A program made the position numbers and the translations under genes. A model generated the notes under the pieces. That model saw only the letters and a program-made list of their open reading frames with translations. It was not told where the DNA came from and searched no databases. Of a DNA stretch of 64,000 nt, positions 34,616 to 43,080 are shown piece after piece. Positions within the stretch are counted from its first letter, which is position 1. The number at the start of each line of letters is the position of its first letter. The DNA is from JANRLF01 sp033762815 (GTDB lineage Bacteria > Bacteroidota > Bacteroidia > Chitinophagales > CAIOSU01): positions 124,001 through 188,000 of the forward strand of contig JANRLF010000004.1 in the NCBI GenBank assembly GCA_033762815.1, read 5' to 3'.

Positions 34616-35851
34616 CTATTTATCCCTTAGTATTTCGTGGCCCATTTTGTCGCGCTTGGTCATTAGGTAATGCTCGTTGTGCGGGTTGCTAGGCGTTTCA
34701 ATGGGCACGTTTTCCACTATTTCCAAACCATAGCCAATAAGGCCAGCACGCTTCTTGGGGTTGTTGGTCATCAGCTTGATTTTGGTAATGCCCAAGTCGC
34801 GCAATATTTGGGCACCCACACCATAATCACGGTTGTCCATGGCAAAGCCTAGGGCCAGATTAGCCTCCACGGTATCTTTGCCTTCTTCTTGAAGTTTGTA
34901 AGCTTTCAGTTTGTTCAGCAAGCCTATGCCACGGCCTTCTTGGTTCATGTAAAGTACTACGCCTTTGCCGGCTGCTTCCACCATTTCCATGGCACTGTGC
35001 AACTGCTCGCCGCAGTCGCAGCGCAATGAGCCCAGAATATCGCCCGTTACGCACGATGAATGCACCCTTACCAAGACTGGCTCGTCCTTTTTCCAAGTGC
35101 CCTTCACCATGGCCAAATGTACTTCGTTAGTGGTAATTTGGGTGTAGGCAATGAGCTTGAAATCGCCATACTTGGTAGGCATCATTACTTCCGTTTCCCG
35201 TTCTATCAACCTTTCCTGATCCATGCGGTAGGCAATCAAATCCTCGATGGAAACGATTTTCAAATCGAACTTCTTGGCAATTTCCAACAGCTCGGGCAAA
35301 CGGGCCATGCTACCATCTTCATTCAGTATCTCCACCAATACACCAGCGGGCTCAAATCCTGCCAAACGGGCCAAGTCAATAGTTGCCTCTGTGTGTCCTG
35401 CCCTGCGCAATACACCGCCCCTTCTGGCACGCAATGGGAATATGTGCCCCGGCTTGCCAAATTCTTCTTTTCTGATATTAGGGTCAATCAATGCCTTAAT
35501 GGTCATGGCCCTATCGTGGGTAGAAATGCCAGTAGTGCAGCCATGGCCAATTAAATCGATTGAAACGGTAAAAGGCGTATCGTATATGGCGGTATTGTCA
35601 CCTACCATTGGCTGTAGGCCCAATTCATCGCAACGGTCTTCCACTAAGGGGGCACATATTAAGCCCCGACCATGGGTGGCCATAAAATTGATGATTTCAG
35701 GGGTCACGTTGCGGGCAGCGGTCACAAAGTCGCCTTCGTTCTCGCGGTCTTCATCATCAACAACTATTACCAGTTTGCCGTTTTGTATATCGGCTATGGC
35801 TTCTTCAATGGTATTCAAGGGATTAACTTCGTTTCGTGGGCTGCCAGACAT
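34616..35851 (-). CDS. ribBA: RibBA: 3,4-dihydroxy-2-butanone-4-phosphate synthase / GTP cyclohydrolase II
   Basis: 411-residue bifunctional riboflavin biosynthesis enzyme. N-terminal RibB domain (residues 1-205) with the acidic metal-binding DDEDRENEGDF at 32-42, and the later DGSMARLPEL region; C-terminal RibA domain (about 210-411) with the zinc site SCVTGDILGSLRCDCGEQL and the EGRGIGL motif that binds GTP. The first reaction gives the four-carbon unit from ribulose-5-phosphate, the second opens the GTP ring. Its start overlaps the end of the glycosyltransferase gene upstream by 29 bp, so it may be the last gene of the operon 39546-34616. Riboflavin control by an FMN riboswitch is not seen in front of it. 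Confidence 0.97.
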   Translation of the reverse strand: MSGSPRNEVNPLNTIEEAIADIQNGKLVIVVDDEDRENEGDFVTAARNVTPEIINFMATHGRGLICAPLVEDRCDELGLQPMVGDNTAIYDTPFTVSIDLIGHGCTTGISTHDRAMTIKALIDPNIRKEEFGKPGHIFPLRARRGGVLRRAGHTEATIDLARLAGFEPAGVLVEILNEDGSMARLPELLEIAKKFDLKIVSIEDLIAYRMDQERLIERETEVMMPTKYGDFKLIAYTQITTNEVHLAMVKGTWKKDEPVLVRVHSSCVTGDILGSLRCDCGEQLHSAMEMVEAAGKGVVLYMNQEGRGIGLLNKLKAYKLQEEGKDTVEANLALGFAMDNRDYGVGAQILRDLGITKIKLMTNNPKKRAGLIGYGLEIVENVPIETPSNPHNEHYLMTKRDKMGHEILRDK

Positions 35852-37004
35852 TTCTTTTATCTCCTTTAAGATAGTTTATAAAACCTGCCGCCAAGGCCAG
35901 GTTCATGTAATAGAAGTATGATACAAAACGCAAAATTACCAAATGCACCCCAATACCTTTCAGCAGCTTGTCAACAAAGGGTGCCGACAATAAAACCGTT
36001 TGCACAATAAACGTTGCCACATAAAATTTGTTCCCCTGCCCAAGCAAAGCCAGATTGGAGAAATAGGCCAATATGATAAACAATGGGCCTATCCAACGCA
36101 GTACCTTGTGTGAAAAAAAACAGAAAGCCACACCGGTATAAGGCGGCCATAACATGCCCAAGAAAATAAACAAATTCTGAAAATTGCTGGTTGCGTTGCG
36201 CGATTTGCGCCGGTATTCTTCATCTACATCATTAGGCACATCTTCAAAACAGATAGCTTCCGGTTCCGATATCGCTTTTTTCCTTTGCCTGATAACGGAC
36301 ATGGTGAGGAACAAATCATCGGCCCTATTGCCATCAGGTATGGGCACAAACAAACTGGCCCGCATAGCATAACAAGCACCAAATGCCCCAGTCATGGCAC
36401 CAAATGCCAAGCCTTCCAGATACTTGATTTGGTTCTCTCGCTGTACATACGATTTTTCCTGTAGGCTGATGCCGGTTTTCTTTATTCCGATATTTACCAC
36501 ATTGGCACCCACCAAGCCGATTTGTTCATTCTTAAAATGCTTGGCCAGTTGATAGAACATGTTGGCATCAAATAGCACATTTGCATCCGTCATCACAATC
36601 ACGGCATCAGCAAACTCCTCTCTTAGCGTATGTTGCAGCTTATTGATGATTTTCAACTTGCCCGACCGCTCCTTGAAATAAAAGGGCAGGAAATTGGGGT
36701 ACCGGATTTTGTTAGCTTCCAATATGTCATTGGTGCTGTCAGTGGAGGAATCGGAGCCAATGGCGACATAAATCTTATCAAGTGGGTAATGGGTGTTATA
36801 AATACTGTCAATTTTCTCCTGCAACACTTTCTCTTCATTGAATACTGCCATCAGCACTATCAATCGGGGCAGCTCGTCGGTGGTATCGAAAACCAAACTA
36901 TTATGCTTTTTACCGATAGCTGCCATCCGTAGCAATATGGGGTACAGCACATAACTATGCAGTACCGCAAATACGCAAAGCCAGAAAATGATTTCAGCAA
37001 TCAT
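35823..37004 (-). CDS. Membrane-associated family 2 glycosyltransferase
   Basis: 393 residues with an N-terminal membrane helix (IIFWLCVFAVLHSYVLYPILLRM), a GT-A catalytic domain (PRLIVLMAVFNEEKVLQEKIDSI; GSDSSTDSTNDIL; VIVMTDANVLFD as the DxD-like metal site; a QxxRK-type segment near EEYRRKSRNATSNFQNL), and three or four C-terminal membrane helices (290-380). It probably polymerises or transfers sugars to a lipid carrier on the inner face of the membrane. It overlaps the upstream GT4 gene by 4 bp (ATGA), so the two glycosyltransferases are probably coupled. Substrate unknown. Confidence 0.88.
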   Translation of the reverse strand: MIAEIIFWLCVFAVLHSYVLYPILLRMAAIGKKHNSLVFDTTDELPRLIVLMAVFNEEKVLQEKIDSIYNTHYPLDKIYVAIGSDSSTDSTNDILEANKIRYPNFLPFYFKERSGKLKIINKLQHTLREEFADAVIVMTDANVLFDANMFYQLAKHFKNEQIGLVGANVVNIGIKKTGISLQEKSYVQRENQIKYLEGLAFGAMTGAFGACYAMRASLFVPIPDGNRADDLFLTMSVIRQRKKAISEPEAICFEDVPNDVDEEYRRKSRNATSNFQNLFIFLGMLWPPYTGVAFCFFSHKVLRWIGPLFIILAYFSNLALLGQGNKFYVATFIVQTVLLSAPFVDKLLKGIGVHLVILRFVSYFYYMNLALAAGFINYLKGDKRNVWQPTKRS

Positions 37005-38203
37005 GAAAAAAAGCGGTCACGGTAAAATTGTAACAAATTTTGGGCAAATTTACCATTATCATATTGGCTTTCAATCAACTGTCGGGCATTCTTGCCAATA
37101 TGTTCTACTAGTTGGGCATTTTCAAGCAATCCGTTTATAGCCCCTATAAACTCATTTGCAGTATTGGCAATCAACAAGTTTTTCCCGTCTTGGTAAACAA
37201 TCCCCTCTGCGCCTATAGTAGTGGCAATAATACACTTGCGCATGGCCATGCCTTCAATGATTTTTATACGCATGCCGCTACCAGAAAACAAGGGCACTAT
37301 CATAATGCTTCTTCGGGCAATATAATCCAATGCATCGGGCACCTCGCCGTATACGGATACCTTTTCAGCATCATAATTTTTAAGCCAATCGGGCATATTG
37401 CGGCCAGCTATGTGAAATTGCAAAGCACTATGCTTTTCTATTAGCCGAGGCCATACATCTTCCAAAAACCAGCGCAAACCCTCCTGATTAGGTAGCCAAT
37501 CAAGCCCACCTATGAAGAATAGGGTGTTAGGTTGAGGGTCAGGGTAAGGGTCATTAAACCTTTCCATATCAATGCCCGCGGGCGAAACATGCATAGGAAC
37601 GTTTGCGCCCATTGCCTGCAGCTTCACCTTATCATCCTCCGTGATGGGTACTATCGCATCATAACGGTTCAACTGCGCTACTTCATATCGTTTCAATCTG
37701 GAAGCCTGTAATTTCAAATACCATTTTTTCAGCAAACTGCTTTCATTTGCTGCCATCCGCTCCCAAATTTCCGATTCCACATTGTGAGAACGCATTACCA
37801 ATGGCGCTTTGCTATGTGCTTTAATGGTTTCGATATAAGGGCTCAAATACAGGCCTTCGCATTGAATAATGTCAAATTTGCCGGCTTTCAACAGTTCCTT
37901 TAATTTTTCTGTAAAAGCTACCGATTCGAAACGTTCGATATGGTATGATTTGCCATTGATTAAGTTGCGCAACGCCGCCCATGGGCGGATAGTGGTATCC
38001 CACTTCACGGCGTGAAAAGCAGCCAATTGTTTTACTTCCTGTGGCAGTTCATCCAACTCATAATAATGCTTGAGGGTATTGATGGCCAATACGGTTACTT
38101 CATGCCCTAAGCGACGAAAGCCTTTGATATTGTTGAAAATGGCGATGACTTCACCATCTTTCAAAGGGTAAGGAAACTTTTTACAAAGCAGAAGAATACG
38201 CAT
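37001..38203 (-). CDS. Family 4 (GT-B) glycosyltransferase
   Basis: 400 residues. N-terminal Rossmann domain opens with MRILLLCKKFPYPLKDGEVIAIFNNIKGF; middle motifs APLVMRSHNVESEIWERMA and YDAIVPITEDDKVKL; C-terminal nucleotide-sugar domain TLFFIGGLDWLPNQEGLRWFLEDVWP followed by the E-x7-E type motif IKIIEGMAMRKCIIATTIGAEGI. This is the GT4/RfaB-like pattern for lipopolysaccharide or exopolysaccharide glycosyltransferases. Its ATG is joined to the MATE gene stop as TAATG (1-bp overlap) and its end overlaps the GT2 gene by 4 bp. Confidence 0.9.
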   Translation of the reverse strand: MRILLLCKKFPYPLKDGEVIAIFNNIKGFRRLGHEVTVLAINTLKHYYELDELPQEVKQLAAFHAVKWDTTIRPWAALRNLINGKSYHIERFESVAFTEKLKELLKAGKFDIIQCEGLYLSPYIETIKAHSKAPLVMRSHNVESEIWERMAANESSLLKKWYLKLQASRLKRYEVAQLNRYDAIVPITEDDKVKLQAMGANVPMHVSPAGIDMERFNDPYPDPQPNTLFFIGGLDWLPNQEGLRWFLEDVWPRLIEKHSALQFHIAGRNMPDWLKNYDAEKVSVYGEVPDALDYIARRSIMIVPLFSGSGMRIKIIEGMAMRKCIIATTIGAEGIVYQDGKNLLIANTANEFIGAINGLLENAQLVEHIGKNARQLIESQYDNGKFAQNLLQFYRDRFFS

Positions 38204-39546
38204 TACTGGGCCTTGAACTGTCTGACCTTAAAGTTAAACCTTAACAGTAAAAGTATGGCGGCAATGGTCAATCCTACCAAGTAACCAATCCATATCCCTG
38301 TGGCGCCCATATCCATTTGTATGCCCAATATATAAGCACAAGGCAAGGTAATGGCCCAATAGGAAATGGCAGCGATAACCATAGGCGAATTGACGTCCTC
38401 CAAGCCTCGCAATGCACCTATTACCACCGCCTGTACCCCATCGCTCAACTGGAAGAAGGCACCAATGGCCAACAATACAACGGCAATGGATAACACAGCC
38501 GGGTCGTCATTGAATAGTAGCGGCAGTTGGTGGCGGAATACCAGAAACATGATTGCCCAAAAAGCCATAAAGCAAAATACCATTAGAAAGGAAGCCCTGC
38601 CCGCAATACGCACATCGGCATACTGCTTTTGCCCAAGTAAATTGCTAATAACAATCGTTGCTCCCGTGCCTATGCCACTTGACATGAGATAGGTAAACGC
38701 GCACAGGGTTATCGCTATTTGATGGGCAGCGAGTGCCTCATGGCTAATCCAACCTACCATTACCGCCCCAACGATAAAAGCACCCACCTCTAGCAGGAAT
38801 TGCAAGCCAATAGGGAAGCCTGTAAGCAACAGTTCTTTGAACAAGGCCCAATGATAAGAGAGTCGGAACACACCCTTCAAATATTGCTTTAAGGGGGAAT
38901 ACCAAATGTAGCCCACCATACTAGCCGCCATCCCTATCCTGCTAATCAAGGTCGCCCAGGCGGCACCGTTCATGCCCAATTCAGGAAAACCCCATTTGCC
39001 GTAAATTAGCAGCCAATTGAGTAATACGTTCAATAGATTCATGACCAAGCTAATTACCATGCCAGGTATGGTAATGCCCAAGCCCTCGGTAAATTGCTTA
39101 GCCGACATGAAGATGGTCAATGGAACCATGGAAAGGCAGATAATCCTGAAAAATGGCCTTGCCAGTAACACCTCGTCCGCTTCTTGCCCGAAGCTATCCA
39201 TATAAAAATAGGTGATAAAGAGCCCAAGACTTAGGATAATTCCCAATAACACATTGATAAGCACCCCATGCTTTAATAAGGCTGCCAAGCGGGAGTCGTT
39301 CTTTTCGCCCAAAGCTTTGCCAGCTAAAGGGGTAATACCTATGGAAAAACCAATGGCCAAAGAAAATGGTACCATGAACAGGATATTGGCAAATGCCACT
39401 GCCGCTAGCTCCAAGCTGCCCAACCTGCCTACCATAATGGTATCGGCAGTGCTGGTAATCATATGGCCAGCTTGCCCTATCATAACCGGATAAGAGACCA
39501 GAAAAATTTTCTTCACATAGTAGCTATAGCTAGCTTTCCTTTCCAT
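38203..39546 (-). CDS. MATE-family efflux transporter
   Basis: 447 residues with about twelve hydrophobic helices in two halves. The N-terminal signature MIGQAGHMITSTADTIMVGRLGSLELAAVAFANILF and the second-half equivalent FLLEVGAFIVGAVMVGWISHEALAAHQIA are the MATE halves (inverted pseudo-repeat). A DinF/NorM-like cation-coupled exporter of drugs or metabolites; the sodium or proton preference cannot be read. It is the first gene of a run that includes two glycosyltransferases and ribBA. Confidence 0.95.
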   Translation of the reverse strand: MERKASYSYYVKKIFLVSYPVMIGQAGHMITSTADTIMVGRLGSLELAAVAFANILFMVPFSLAIGFSIGITPLAGKALGEKNDSRLAALLKHGVLINVLLGIILSLGLFITYFYMDSFGQEADEVLLARPFFRIICLSMVPLTIFMSAKQFTEGLGITIPGMVISLVMNLLNVLLNWLLIYGKWGFPELGMNGAAWATLISRIGMAASMVGYIWYSPLKQYLKGVFRLSYHWALFKELLLTGFPIGLQFLLEVGAFIVGAVMVGWISHEALAAHQIAITLCAFTYLMSSGIGTGATIVISNLLGQKQYADVRIAGRASFLMVFCFMAFWAIMFLVFRHQLPLLFNDDPAVLSIAVVLLAIGAFFQLSDGVQAVVIGALRGLEDVNSPMVIAAISYWAITLPCAYILGIQMDMGATGIWIGYLVGLTIAAILLLLRFNFKVRQFKAQ

Positions 39547-39614
39547 AGGGCATGCGAAGGTAAGGCTTTTTGGGCGGTATTGATTTCCCTAAAACAATTC
39601 GGTTTATAAATTCT

Positions 39615-39622
39615 TATTTTTG
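39615..39622 (+). promoter_or_regulatory. Possible -7 box of the desaturase promoter
   Basis: TATTTTTG matches the Bacteroidetes -7 TAnnTTTG; it lies 20 bases before the ATG at 39642. No good TTTG is found at the expected -33 place, so this is tentative. Confidence 0.3.
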
Positions 39623-39641
39623 TGTTTAAAGTATCCATCCA

Positions 39642-40580
39642 ATGCTCCGCTATAGTGCCGACGGGCGAACCATCTTATTTGTAACCGCTTACTTTGCGCT
39701 TACGTTGTTTGCATGGTTTTATGCTCCACAACAATGGTATGTAATCGTGCCATTGATTGCAGCATTGAGCGTCCTGTCGTTCTTATGTGCTGTAATTGTC
39801 CACAACACCATCCATTGTCCCATTTTTAGAAAAAAAAGCTGGAACAAAACATTTCAGGTTATACTATCGCTAACCTATGGTCACCCTGTAAGTGCCTACG
39901 TACCCGGGCATAACTTTAGCCACCATAGGTACACCCAAACCGAGAAGGATAATATCCGTACACATAAGGCCCGTTTTAGGTGGAATTTGCTCAACCAGTT
40001 GTTTTTCATGTTCCTCATGTCAGGCGATATATTGGCATCAGAACGCCGCTTTGTGGCTAGGGCGAGAAAAGAAAAACCGGCTTGGTTCAGGCAGTATATC
40101 TTTGAAGCCATCATCGTTTTCGGTGGCAAAATTGCCCTGTTGATTATCAACTGGAAATTGGCTCTGCTCTACATAGTTATACCACATGTGTATGCCGGTT
40201 GGGGTATTGTAAGCACCAATTATTGGCAGCACGATGGCTGCGATGAAACCCATCCCTACAACCATTCGCGCAACTTTACAGGTGCTTGGCTCAATTGGCT
40301 TACCTTCAACAATGGCTACCATGGGGCACACCATGAAAAACCAGGCTTACATTGGTCTCTATTGCCCAAGTATCATCAGGAACATATCCTACCGCATCTT
40401 CATCCCAATCTAGATCAAAAATCATTGTTCGTCTATCTCTGGAAAACCTGCATTTATCCCGCCAAACGGGTAGATTATCTCGGCAATCCTGTTGTTCTTA
40501 TGCCTAAAACCAAGGATGCCGATTGGGTGGCCGACGTTAAAATGGGCGTAACTGACACCCAAATGGGTGTGGAAGCATAG
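39642..40580 (+). CDS. Membrane fatty acid desaturase
   Basis: 312-residue integral membrane desaturase-type diiron enzyme. His boxes: HNTIHCP (box 1), HNFSHHRYT (box 2), HPYNHSRN and NGYHGAHHEKPG (box 3), with hydrophobic segments at residues about 7-55 and 155-185. It introduces double bonds into lipid-bound acyl chains using electrons from a ferredoxin or cytochrome partner. Alternatively the family covers hydroxylases of sphingolipids or carotenoids, since His-box spacing does not decide. Single gene, divergent from the MATE operon. Confidence 0.88.
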   Translation: MLRYSADGRTILFVTAYFALTLFAWFYAPQQWYVIVPLIAALSVLSFLCAVIVHNTIHCPIFRKKSWNKTFQVILSLTYGHPVSAYVPGHNFSHHRYTQTEKDNIRTHKARFRWNLLNQLFFMFLMSGDILASERRFVARARKEKPAWFRQYIFEAIIVFGGKIALLIINWKLALLYIVIPHVYAGWGIVSTNYWQHDGCDETHPYNHSRNFTGAWLNWLTFNNGYHGAHHEKPGLHWSLLPKYHQEHILPHLHPNLDQKSLFVYLWKTCIYPAKRVDYLGNPVVLMPKTKDADWVADVKMGVTDTQMGVEA

Positions 40581-40710
40581 CATAGAAAAAGTAAGGACAT
40601 TGTTGTAGGGTAGAAGCTATATGAGACCTATTTACCGCTTCGAGAAACCCTTGCTGCTTTTTAAATTATTGCCACCAATTGAGTATCTAAATATTCAACA
40701 AAGTAGTATC

Positions 40711-41787
40711 TCAAATCCCTTCGGGGAATGCCACATCATCAGGTATACCCTGCAAATCGGGCACACCGGCAGGAGTTAAGTAATCTTCCAGCTTTGGCTG
40801 TAAAAATTTCGCCATTTCCTTCGCGATGATTTGATTGCCTTCCACATTCACATGGCAATCGTCCATAAAAACCTCCTTTCGTGCTTTGAACAATTTTGCC
40901 AAACTATGGCTATATCCCTTTTCCAAGGTTTCCAGTTCCATCAACATATAAATGGAGCTCATGCCCCGCTGTTCCTTGGTCAGCTTGCTGGTATCGGAGC
41001 GGTCGCCATAGAAGCGGATAGGCTGCAAAAAACTATAGTAGTCAATCTTTTTGGCTGTACAAAAATCGCGCGTATCCTGTATTACCGACCAATAAGTTGC
41101 CGATACATCCGCCTTTTCGGGCAGGCCAATGGAATCCCAGTTAAATTTCTTTTCCAAGCTTTTTCGTTCATAATAATGAACCACCCTGCCAATATTCTTA
41201 TAAAACCCTGTGAACCTTGAAATGAAAGACTTTTGGTATTTGCCATCGCGAATGACCCTGAACTGGGCATAGTTGTGGGGCGGAAGCATAAAGGGGCTTT
41301 CCGTGGTGAAGCGGTTAATGCGCCACGTGAGCAAATCATTATAGCCATCTAGACCGATAACCATGTCAGGTTCGTATTTCTGCAATACCAACTGGGTAAA
41401 AATGAATTCTTGTTCGGCCACAAAAGCAGACATCCCCGCATTGATGACCTCGATCTTATCCGTTGCCAGCGCATCGTTCAGCTCTTTTTCCAAAAAGTTA
41501 GCAATGGTTTCGGTATTGCCACTGCCCCTGGCCACACTGCCACCAATCAGCACAATACGGAACTTGCCCGGTTCTTTGGTAATGGATTTGGTGGTCTTGA
41601 TACCATCGGCATTGCTGAATTCGTCCTTCTCAAAACTGAAATAGATATAGGGAAAATCCTTTACGTTCATGGCTTGCACATTCCTATCCTTGATGCGGAA
41701 GGCAATGCCCAGTCCTATCTCAATCAATATAGCCGAGAACAGTAAGATAAGGAATACAAAGAGGGTATATTTCAGGAAAGCGCGCAT
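40711..41787 (-). CDS. Membrane-anchored SGNH/GDSL-type hydrolase
   Basis: 358 residues. N-terminal membrane anchor (YTLFVFLILLFSAILIEIGLGIAF) then an extracytoplasmic SGNH domain: block I IGGSVARGSGN with the nucleophile Ser, block II NAGMSAFVAEQEF (Gly), block III LDGYNDL (Asn), and block V DDCHVNVEGN with the Asp-x-x-His pair. Such proteins are esterases or acyltransferases of cell-wall or exopolysaccharide acetyl groups. It is divergent from bioB by 81 bp. Confidence 0.86.
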   Translation of the reverse strand: MRAFLKYTLFVFLILLFSAILIEIGLGIAFRIKDRNVQAMNVKDFPYIYFSFEKDEFSNADGIKTTKSITKEPGKFRIVLIGGSVARGSGNTETIANFLEKELNDALATDKIEVINAGMSAFVAEQEFIFTQLVLQKYEPDMVIGLDGYNDLLTWRINRFTTESPFMLPPHNYAQFRVIRDGKYQKSFISRFTGFYKNIGRVVHYYERKSLEKKFNWDSIGLPEKADVSATYWSVIQDTRDFCTAKKIDYYSFLQPIRFYGDRSDTSKLTKEQRGMSSIYMLMELETLEKGYSHSLAKLFKARKEVFMDDCHVNVEGNQIIAKEMAKFLQPKLEDYLTPAGVPDLQGIPDDVAFPEGI

Positions 41788-41868
41788 AGCCGGAGAGTGA
41801 AGGAAAAACCAAAATTACACAGCTTTTCGTTTTATTGGTTATTTTTGAAGGAATACAAAAGCACCGAT

Positions 41869-42870
41869 ATGAGTGAAATTAGGCACGATTGGACCCGGGA
41901 AGAAGTAAGTGCCATCTACCACATGCCCTTAATGGAATTGATGTACAGGGCTGCTACCGTACACCGCCAATACCATGCTACCTGCGAGGTGCAGGTATGC
42001 ACGCTGTTGTCCATCAAAACAGGCGGATGCCCCGAAGATTGCAGCTACTGTCCACAAGCGGCACGCTATAGTACTGGAGTAAAAGTTCATAAGCTGCTGG
42101 ATACTGCCACTGTACTGGACGCTGCCAGCAAAGCCAAAATGGCGGGTGCAACCCGTTTTTGCATGGGGGCTGCCTGGAGAGAAGTGAGGAACAACCGCGA
42201 TTTTGACAAAGTACTGGATATGGTAAAGGGCGTAAGCCATTTGGGTATGGAGGTATGTTGCACATTGGGCATGCTAAGCGATGAGCAAGCCCAAAAACTA
42301 AAAGACGCAGGCCTATACGCCTATAACCATAATTTGGATACCTCAGAAGCATATTACGACGATATCATCACCACACGTAAATACCAAGACCGCTTAGATA
42401 CTATAGAAAATGTAAACAAAGCAGGTATAAGTGTTTGTAGTGGCGGCATTATCGGTATGGGCGAAACAGAGGATGACCGTATTGACATGGTCTACACCTT
42501 GGCTACGCTACCCATACACCCTGAAAGCGTGCCCGTGAATGCCTTGGTACCCGTAGAGGGCACACCCCTAGCCGACCAGCCAAGGGTGTCAGTTTGGGAA
42601 ATGGTTCGCATGATAGCTACTGCCCGTATTTGCATACCGCAAGCTATGGTAAGGTTATCGGCAGGTAGAAAAGAAATGAGTACCGAAGAACAGGCACTGT
42701 GCTTTATGGCAGGGGCGAATTCCATTTTTGCGGGCGAAACCCTGCTTACCACTGCCAACCCTAGCTTTGACGATGATATGCAGATGTTCCAGCTTTTGGG
42801 TCTAAAGCCACGGGAAGCCTATAAAAACGAAAAAATCAACGAAAGCCAATTACAGGAAGCCGCTGTATGA
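41869..42870 (+). CDS. bioB: Biotin synthase
   Basis: 333-residue radical-SAM enzyme that converts dethiobiotin to biotin. The [4Fe-4S] motif CPEDCSYCPQ and the second cluster ligands (cysteines in CMGAAWRE, CCTLGML and CSGGIIGMGE) are present, as are NHNLDTSEAYY and the C-terminal TRANPSFDDDMQM-type region. Start chosen at the ATG 41869; the frame is open from 41797 but those residues do not match BioB. No other bio genes are next to it. The following 60-residue gene overlaps its stop by 4 bp. Confidence 0.97.
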   Translation: MSEIRHDWTREEVSAIYHMPLMELMYRAATVHRQYHATCEVQVCTLLSIKTGGCPEDCSYCPQAARYSTGVKVHKLLDTATVLDAASKAKMAGATRFCMGAAWREVRNNRDFDKVLDMVKGVSHLGMEVCCTLGMLSDEQAQKLKDAGLYAYNHNLDTSEAYYDDIITTRKYQDRLDTIENVNKAGISVCSGGIIGMGETEDDRIDMVYTLATLPIHPESVPVNALVPVEGTPLADQPRVSVWEMVRMIATARICIPQAMVRLSAGRKEMSTEEQALCFMAGANSIFAGETLLTTANPSFDDDMQMFQLLGLKPREAYKNEKINESQLQEAAV

Positions 42871-43049
42871 ATGCCACTACCCTCATTGTAATGCTAGGTT
42901 TGGTATTTGGATTGGGTATCTATTTCTTAATGGATTACTTGGGCAAGCGCAAGCGTTGCCCAGCCTGTAAAGGTACAGGACGTATACAAGCCCTGCGTGG
43001 TATTGAACCCTGCCGGGTATGTAAAGGCACAGGCAAACGCCGAGATTAA
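42867..43049 (+). CDS. Small membrane protein with DnaJ-type CxxCxGxG zinc-finger motifs
   Basis: 60 residues. One transmembrane helix (TTLIVMLGLVFGLGIYFLMDYLG, residues about 4-26) then two CxxCxGTG motifs (CPACKGTGR and CRVCKGTGKR), the zinc-finger unit of DnaJ and related proteins, on the cytoplasmic side. It overlaps bioB by 4 bp (ATGA), which argues for coupled translation. Similar tiny zinc-finger membrane proteins are frequent in Bacteroidetes but without known function; it might deliver or protect an iron-sulphur or disulphide state, but that is guesswork. Confidence 0.7.
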   Translation: MNATTLIVMLGLVFGLGIYFLMDYLGKRKRCPACKGTGRIQALRGIEPCRVCKGTGKRRD

Positions 43050-43080
43050 GCCAAATCTGGTTTTTTGTTAATTTTATGCA

